64,000 nt of DNA from Rhizophagus irregularis (taxonomy: Eukaryota; Glomeromycota; Glomeromycetes; Glomerales; Glomeraceae): the NCBI RefSeq assembly GCF_026210795.1, contig NC_089447.1, positions 2,420,501 to 2,484,500 on the forward strand, in the 5' to 3' direction. How positions within the stretch are numbered: the first letter of the stretch is position 1; each line of letters begins with the position of its first letter. The notes beneath the pieces are model-generated. The model worked only from the letters and a program-made list of their open reading frames with translations. It had not been told where the DNA came from and made no database searches. Of this stretch, positions 56,239-64,000 are shown one piece after another. A program made the position numbers and the translations under genes.

Positions 56239-59200
56239 ATGTCTTCCCCTCGCGATCAACTTTTACAAACCTTAGCAGAAGCGACCTCACAGCAACCAGA
56301 ACGTATAAAACTTGCCGAGGTACAACTTAAACAGTGGGAAGTAGTTCCAGAGTTTTATATTACGTTATTGGTGAGTGAAACATATTATTCTGAAGTTGAG
56401 GTTGTACTAGAAAGAATATAATTATGCCCCGTAATATAATATGTAAAAGAACTATGTAAAGAAGTTTCGTGGTTTTATTTTGAAGTTATAAAGCTTGTGC
56501 CAAAGAATTGATAATTAAAATATTACTTGGAAAATTATTGTGTAAAAATGCAAATTAAATTATTATCATTAATTATTATTCAAATCATATATTAATTTAT
56601 ATTAATTTGATTAATTTATAATTTATCTTTCTTTGATGCATTCATAATTCGATAATCCTGAAAAAATCGATTCGATTAATAATAATTAGTATGTGAATGA
56701 TATAATTATCATTAAGAAAAGACAATCATAATTTACATGAAACTATCTGATTATTAATTAATTTATTTTATTATATATATATATTTTTATTATTAATTAT
56801 ATTTAACTTCGTAAATGGCGTTGTTTGTAGGAAATTATCAATGACAAGTCCGTTGATGTGAATATCCGATTTTTTGGAGTTATATTTTTCAAAAATGGTG
56901 TCGATAAATACTGGCGTAAAACAGCGAAAAGGTGATAATTAAGATCTTTTTCTTTTACTCAAAAATTTTATATTGGTTAATTTTATATTAATTGATTTAT
57001 CCTTTCCTATCGTAAGTACCATCAACCCCGAGGAGAAAGCGAAGATTAGAAGCCAACTTTTGTCTTTTATGGACGAAAGCCATAATCAGGTATGAACCAA
57101 CTCATAATGCTGAATCAATTTTACCGCAACTAATTAACGCGTTTTTTAATATTCTAGCTTGCAACCCAAAGTGCAGTTTTAGTATCTAAAATTGCCCGCA
57201 TTGATTTTCCTAACGAATGGTATGTATTGAAATTATACATTAGTGTTACATAAATATATCATATATTTAAACAAATTATCAATAATTTAAGGCCAGATCT
57301 ACTTCAAAATTTGTTATCCATAATTCATTCAACAATGAATGTTAATTCAGCAATCTTGATACAAAAGAGAGCAATTTTAACATTACATTTAGTAGTGAAA
57401 GCGTTATGTTCGAAAACATTCGGACCAGATCGGAAAATGTTCGAACAGGTTTTTATCTTTAATTTATCTTTTAAATAAATTTCCATTTTTTTTTAGTTAA
57501 AATCTTTTTATAAATTAAAAAGATTGCGCCAGAATTACTTCGTAATGTGGCTAGCATTTACGTGGAGCACACCAATCGATTCTTCAATATGATTTCAACT
57601 TCTAATGATATTGTAAATGCAACGGATTTAGAAACGTCACTAATTGCGCTGAAATCTATCAGACGTTTGATTGTTCATGGTTTTCAAGACATTAGTAAAG
57701 TTGATGAGACCAAGGTGAATGAGACAATAATATTGATTATAGAAGATTTTAATTTTTACGATCACTATATTTAAATAATCTTATTCTATCTTAGGCATTC
57801 TTTGTTTTAGCATTTGATCATTTACAAAAATTTTATACTTTAAGTAATTTTTTTTTATAGTCATACAATTAAGTTTTGCTTTGATAATTACCACATAATC
57901 AATATATATATATTTTTATTATTACTTTTTTTAAGGAAATTCATCTCAAGATACATCCTCTCCGATTTTTGAACTTTTAGATTCCAAAGTTAATTTAATT
58001 GGGAAATTTTATATTGAGTTACAAAAATTGCGTCCAATTTCATTTATAATGACTCCAGGATCTAGGGATGTAATTCATTATTATTGGCAATTGCTCGTCA
58101 TGCATAGTAAATCGTACGAAACAGGCATGCAAATTAATTTAAAAATCTATATTTATATTTTTCATGATAATTACTTCTTTTATTTAATCTTATTTTTTAT
58201 TTTGATATAGAAATGGCGACCCAACCGTATGGTACAGAAAAGATTTTAATTCAAGCCTTATTGTTATTGAAAGGCATCATAAGGAAGTCTAGTTATAATC
58301 AAGATATCAAAGGTATATATACTCTTATAACTAATTTTTAGAATTTAAGTTCGTTGAATATAACTTTATTGCATAAACAGAAAGCGAAGATCTGCGTATT
58401 TCTGATGCGATGAAAATATTAGAGGAACAAATATTGACACAAAGCTTCGTCGAATCATTTGCCGAATTATTAATATCAAGTTATCTAATTTTGAGAAAAG
58501 AAGATTTGGTAATGTGGGAAGAAGATCCCGAAGGCTGGGTTAATTTTGATGAGATTGATCATTGGGAATATCAGATAAGAGTGTGTTTGAATTCGATTAG
58601 TATTATAATTTTTTTTTTATTTTTTGATATCTACTATTTTTAAAAAATTCTTATTTAATGTTCTAGCCCTGTGCCGAAAAAGTATTTACAGATTTAATCA
58701 CCCAATGTCGCGACCTTCTGTCACCAAAAATTTTGAAATTGTTGGAAAATGCCGCATGTGAGTATTTTCTCTTATTTAAAACTCAAATTTTTTTGATTTT
58801 ACTAGCAAACGATGAAACTTCATATTCACGACGGTCTTATTAGACATTTATAGTCAAAGATTAAACTGCCATAATTGGCTTTTTCTGATCAATTATTATT
58901 TATTAACAATTTTTTTTTTTTATAAAAAAAAAATGATATCTAACTCGATTACTTGTTTTTTGTTTAATTATGTAGCTTGTAAGTTTATTTTATCTTGGAA
59001 TCTGAATATCAAGTAATTTGAAATTAATTATATAACTTTGGTTCCAAATTTACTAGTGACTCAATCAGATAATTTGTTAGTTAAAGACGCTATTTATTGT
59101 GCAGTTGGATTAGGTTCACATGAATTATATGATGTGCTTGATTTCGATTCTTGGCTTGTTAATAATTTGTTGATTGAAGCAGCAAATAATGATCCTAGGC

Positions 59201-61395
59201 AAGATTGGATTGATTATATTTTCAGTTTTCTTTAAAAAAATTGTTGATTTTGTAATAAGACTATAATGTTGACTTAAAATTTAGTTTCAAAATAATTCGG
59301 CGTCGTATTGCATGGATTATTGGAAGATGGGTATGTGTTAAATTGTCAAAAGAAAATCGACCTAGAGTTTACGACGTTATGACATATTTTATAAACCCGG
59401 AAGAGGATTTTGTCGTTAGATTGACTGCTGCAATTAATCTAAAAAATTATATCCTTGATAATATCTAGTATTTATTTACATTTTTTTGCAAAGACTTTAT
59501 TATTCTTAACTTTTAAGTACGTGTAGATGAGTGGGATTTTGATTCAGACGGATTTGTTCCATATCTTGATCGTGCAATCACATTATTAACGCGTTTAATT
59601 GGAGAGGTGGAACAATTTGAAAGCCGCTTGAAGATTTTGAACTGCTTATCCCTAATAGTGGAAAGAATGGATTCACAGGTAAATGTTATATGTTTTTTTT
59701 TCCTGAAAATTGTATACTCAATTTTAATTTTTAGATTGCACCCTTTTCTGAGAAAATTACAAACTTATTACCAACATTGTGGCAAGTTGCTCAAAGCGAA
59801 TATTTATTCAAACCAGCTATCCTTGTGATATTAACCAAACTTGTTCAGGTAAAATAAATATATTATATTATATTTATTTAAATTTTAAATTAAAAAATTT
59901 TACACGCGTTGTGTTTATATTAGGCTTTGTGGGAGCAGTCTGTTAATCTTCATGAGTTTATAATACCAATCATTCAATACAGCGTTAGTCCAAACACTGT
60001 AAGTTGAATAATATTTACATATTAAATAATGCAATGATTACTCTCATCATAATGTTCGCAAGACATCATTCGCTCATTTGTTCAGGAAGAACACGTATAC
60101 CTTTTAGAAGACGGCTTGGACCTTTGGTTGGCAATTCTTGAAAATACCGTTGAATGCACACCACTACTATTTAATCTCGTCCCCGCTGCTATTGGGTTAT
60201 TGGAATTTGGGTCTGAAACACTCAAGAGAGTACTTAGAATTATAGAAAGTTATATTCTTTTGGTACCTGAAATGATTGTACAGGTGTTTTTTTGAATTTT
60301 TTTATCACTTGTTCGCTTTTATTTATTTTATACATTTATTGATATTGCATTGTTTGTCAACAGTCATATTCAATTCCTATCATGGACGCATTTACTCGAT
60401 TATTCGGGGACCTAAGACCTGAAGCATGTCGTGCTATCATTTATGTTATTGATGTTACTTTACAAGCTTGTCCATTTGGATTATTGAAAGAATCGATTAT
60501 TAGCACGGGACTTCTCGGAAAATTACTCAATACTATAATTTCTGTTAATGAGGTATTTTTTTTGTTGTGTTATTATTTAAGATATAATCTTTATTAATTT
60601 ATTTATTTTGCAACAGGAAAATCCTTACGTTCTTGTAAGTTATGTCTCAATATTAGCTAGGATTATTATTAATGATCCAGTATTTTTTTTACATTTCATC
60701 ACAATCGCCAGTCAACAATATAATATTCAACAAGAAGATTTATTAAAGAAAGTCTTGGAAACATGGTTAGATAAGGTATATTATTTAATCATTTTTATTT
60801 ATATTATAATATTATAAATTAATTTGTTTAATAATAAAACTCTCACCAGTTTGATAATATTGGACATCCGAAACAACGGAAATTGAGTGCAATGGCTTTT
60901 GCTACATTGATCGCTACAACAAATTCCACCATTTTAGGCTTCTTAGCCCAATTTATTGGAGTTTGGTGTGATGTATTGAGCGAAGTTAAAGAGTCCGGTG
61001 GTGGAGAGTAAGTTTAATACTTTTGATATTATTTTTTGACATTATTTTTTTTAATACTTTGGGTTATAGCGCATTAGTTTATTGGCAAGAAGAATATGTG
61101 GGAAAAAATGAAATTGATGATAGTGATGCATCACCTGAAACTAAACGTAAACGGGCTGTAAGTTCTTTATATTTAAAGTTCATTTTTATATTTTATTTAA
61201 ACTAACTTGATTATGTTACAACTATAGTTATTACAACGAGATCCTATTCATACTACCAATCTAATTCATTATATCAATTTAAAGATTGGTGAGTGCGAAG
61301 CTCTTAATGGGGGGCCTGAAATGTTTAGACAAAAATATTTAAGTCGAGTTGATAATACTTTATTAGATCAATTAAAAGGATTAATGAATGTTTAA
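56239..61395 (+). CDS. Importin-11/Kap120-type nuclear import receptor
   Basis: Predicted 986-aa protein from 22 exons (first 56239-56370, last 61228-61395); human importin-11 is similar in length. The N-terminus (RIKLAEVQLKQWEVVPEFY) and next exon (DKSVDVNIRFFGVIFFKNGV, YWRKTAK) form the importin-beta N-terminal Ran-binding region. The remainder is HEAT-like helical repeats (FPNEWPDLLQNLLSIIH, WIIGRWVCVKLSKENRPRVY, FLAQFIGVWCDVLSEVKE). The end (SGGGDALVYWQEEYVGK) is typical of importin-11. It should carry cargo into the nucleus in a RanGTP-dependent way. Exon phases agree throughout, but three introns are non-canonical: GC-AG at 58125-58210 and 59199-59284, and AT-AC at 59449-59520. Other exon borders: 56831-56931, 57017-57089, 57158-57219, 57292-57448, 57523-57714, 57795-57843, 57936-58124, 58211-58312, 58381-58580, 58667-58757, 59057-59198, 59285-59448, 59521-59678, 59735-59848, 59924-59998, 60086-60283, 60364-60552, 60617-60775, 60850-61007, 61070-61157. 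Confidence 0.92.
59449..59520 (+). other. Candidate U12-type AT-AC intron in the importin-11 gene
   Basis: 72-nt intron that starts with ATATCCTT, the exact consensus 5' splice site of the AT-AC subclass of minor introns. It ends in AC and has TTCTTAAC (59503-59510), close to the U12 branch-site consensus TTCCTTAAC. The branch A lies about 11 nt from the 3' end, inside the narrow U12 window. Removing it joins the frame (…LKN | CVDEWDFDSDGF…); no GT-AG alternative nearby keeps the frame open. Confidence 0.8.
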
Positions 61396-61667
61396 ATTAA
61401 CTTTGTTTATTATATTTTCTTACGAATTAAACCTTTAATTTGTATCATTTATTTTAAATTGTAATTGTAAGTATTTATTTGTTGGTTAAATTTATTTATA
61501 CCATACTTGGTTGTAACCAACTGATCTGTAAAGAAAATTGGAAAGTAAGAATGATAAAAAGAATAATTAATTAGATTACTAATAAATATGTAATCTCATC
61601 TGTTATTTATGGGTTGAAAATTAAAATATAAATATTATTTGTCTTGACATATACAAGTATAAATAAA

Positions 61668-63980
61668 TTAAATATTTTGTCTAAAAGAACCATGTCCAAA
61701 AGATAAGGGTATAACTTGTGGTAAATCGACACGAGCCTTTTCCAATAAAGTTTTTGCGTCAAGTACCACTAAATAACTTTTAACCTTTTGACCTTCAAAT
61801 ATAACACTTAATAATACACCATCATCCTCATCGTCGTCATTACCAGGGACTGGCACAAAAACAGGTTCAGAAGGGTAACAATCTTCTTCACTCCACATAG
61901 CGATAACCTCTTTAGTATCCAAATCCTGTATTAAACGTGGAAATTAATATAAAGATATAATTAGGTTGAGGTATATCAATACTTACGCATTTAATAAGTG
62001 AATCCCATATTTGACCATCTTGAGTGGCAGCTTTTGCCGAAAGACCAATTCCATAGACATAACGATATTTCTGACCATGGAATTTTGGATTGATTCTGAA
62101 TTCATATAAATATATAATGACTTAATATTTACGGATGTTTAAAAAATGATTATCATTTTTCAAAAATACCTTGGTAATTCTAAAGTGGAATCTAAGCAAC
62201 GAACATAATTTGCAACAGGCAAAGGATATGTAACTGGTTGAACATTTTTGAATAGACCAACTACAGTATTCTGCAAAGTCTCCAATTGCGTTGCCTGTGG
62301 TATTTTCGAAAATTTTATTGATTCAACTTGAATATTTTGTAAAACATATCTACGAACTTCAGCTAAAGGAAGTTCAACAACTAATCCGGTTCTTAAATTT
62401 TCAAGTGATAAATCATAACATATTTCTGTATTATCGTAGCATACTATATCTAAATATAAATTATCATCATCATCTTCAAAAGCATTAATATGGTGAAACC
62501 TAATTTATTATAAAAATTATTAATAAGAAATTGTAAATTAATAATTCAATGTTCTCAAACTTACGCGAAACATGGTTCCGATCTATATGTAGCAACATGC
62601 TGTTTTTCTGCTCTTGATATAACGTAAAATAGTGTAGATTCTTCTGGTCTGTAAGTAAGCGAATCCAAAATATTATCCGACCACTTGAAATTAATACCAG
62701 CATTTTTTCCATGAAACGGAAATACAACCTATAACATAAAATGTTTAATTTTCTCTAATTTAGAAGAATAAGAATGACATATTAATTTAATTATATACCA
62801 AAATTATAAATCTCTGTGTCACAGCAAAACTATGTACATAACTTGCTTTGGCTGATATACTGGCGATAAATTCACCATTTGGATTCTTTTCCGTGATGGA
62901 AAAGAAATTATATTTTGTTCCCAATGCATAAACTTCCATGTTAAAATTGATTAATTCCCCAGTATTATCATCATAATGTGGGTGGGGAGAAGCATGATCA
63001 CCTCTAAAAAGTGGATTTATATCGTTCCAAGAATAAACGCGTGAAGGAGCAAGATCATGTGCATCAAGTTCTACCACCTATTAAGAGGTTAAAATTTAAT
63101 AAAATAAAGTTTATAGCATGACAATTAAAATATAACTTACTTGACTTGCGTGATTTTGACAAAACACTTTAGGTTTTTCGCCAGATTTGTAAAATGGAAA
63201 TTTTGTACTAATATTAACGGAACAAGGTTCCATTTCAGGTTTATCTGTACGTTTTTGTCCAAATAATTTTGCCAGAGGCGTTTGACTTTTATATAAAAAC
63301 ATAATATAAATTAATTTTATTCAAATAAATTAACATAATTAATAATAACATTATTATTACTTTGCATGAGTCTTAAATAATGTAAAAGGATGTCTCGTAA
63401 CGATACCATGATGATCGCGTATTTTAATTTCATATTTTCTACTGGTAATTCTTGACCGATATTTAATCTTACCATCCTTTCCATCAAACTCAAATCGATT
63501 AACGAGTGGTAAACTGATATTAATATGATGATCAGTAAATATTTGTCATGAGAAACAAACGAATCGCTTGACGTACCCATCAAACCAGTGACCCATTGAG
63601 AATGTTTCTGTGGCACTTTCAAATCCTCCTTCACTTTCGATCATACGGGTGTATTTTATGTCGTATGTGCCAGGACCTACTGTGTAAAGTTCACCACTTA
63701 ACCATGAAGGAAGTTCTCCACTAACTTTTAGCTCGACAGGTGTAAGAGTTTCCCCAGCATTGCTGAACCCCTTTTAATTAAATAATTTATTCCTAAATTA
63801 ATATGATAAATATTTTTTTTTTCCTTTTGTAATTACTACCTTACGATAGGGAAGATTAAGTTTCTTAATTTCTACTGTTGGGATTTCAGCATGAGTATTT
63901 CCATTCTCATCCTCTGTAATAATTGTTGGTGGTTCTGAATAAGTATTAAGCTCTACATTTGTAGTATTATCGTCTTCCAT
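61668..63980 (-). CDS. Carotenoid cleavage oxygenase (RPE65 family)
   Basis: Predicted 590-aa protein, nine exons on minus: 63980-63840, 63770-63577, 63513-63361, 63285-63141, 63077-62799, 62728-62565, 62499-62170, 62095-61987, 61925-61668; phases agree. The four iron-binding histidines of the beta-propeller are in place: HPHYDD (His 243 or 245), YVHSFAVT (His 293), AFHHINAFEDD (His 361/362) and FGHGSF (His 583). The family signatures GHWFDGLPLVNRFEF and ELPSWLSGELY are present. Such enzymes cut carotenoids or related polyenes oxidatively to apocarotenoids; in Mucoromycota relatives apocarotenoids feed trisporoid signalling. Substrate cannot be told from sequence. No clear signal peptide; likely cytosolic. 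Its stop lies 272 bp from the importin stop on the opposite strand, so the 3' UTRs may overlap. The start lies 20 bp from the window edge. Confidence 0.92.
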
Positions 63981-64000
63981 ATTGGATATAATGAAAACTT

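Noticed and set aside
58958-59056. Alternative acceptor at TATGTAG (about 58977) for exon 12 of the importin gene
   Set aside because: Using it runs into a stop after a few codons; the acceptor at 59055-59056 joins the frame and the conserved SDNLLVKDAIYCAVG segment.

Overview
This is nuclear DNA of an AT-rich, intron-dense, transposon-laden eukaryote, most likely an early-diverging filamentous fungus. An arbuscular mycorrhizal Rhizophagus-type genome (Glomeromycotina) fits best. The support is: very low GC with long A/T runs; many 60-115 nt introns with GT-AG ends; a BTB/SPRY protein and a Crinkler-like protein, both typical of expanded Glomeromycotina families; a cytosolic O-GlcNAc transferase, which Dikarya generally lack; and one intron with hallmarks of the minor (U12) spliceosome. 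The species call is inference.

Layout. 1-8.6 kb is gene-poor and holds a threefold repeat. 8.6-14.6 kb is a 14-exon gene on + for a sacsin/HSP90-type GHKL ATPase of the DUF3684 type, with a CUE-like segment and a C-terminal HExxH segment. 15.2-16.7 kb (-) is an intronless BTB-BACK-SPRY protein. 17.9-19.7 kb (+) is an inositol polyphosphate 5-phosphatase. 22.5-24.9 kb (-) is a UFD1-domain protein with a PPC-like beta domain, zinc fingers and a UBA-like tail.

25-50 kb is a nested transposon graveyard. It holds three copies of a 244-246 bp hAT-like MITE, each with a perfect 8-bp target duplication, two of them inserted inside other elements or genes. It also holds a decayed pogo/Tigger element carrying three smaller inverted-repeat elements, a 526-bp near-perfect palindrome, a retroposon-like segment with two unknown ORFs, a broken Crinkler-like gene, LINE and gypsy-like remnants, and a Helitron helicase tail with a plausible 3' terminus.

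50.7-64 kb returns to conserved housekeeping genes: O-GlcNAc transferase (-), importin-11/Kap120 (+, 22 exons) and a carotenoid cleavage oxygenase (-, 9 exons). The last two converge with only 272 bp between their stop codons.

The genes do not form a pathway. Two (the UFD1 protein and the DUF3684 protein) look tied to ubiquitin or protein quality control. The most notable observations are the ATPase plus HExxH architecture, the AT-AC intron and two GC-AG introns in the importin gene, and the datable nest of inverted-repeat elements. Exon borders were worked out by hand from reading frame and splice signals and have not been checked against transcripts.
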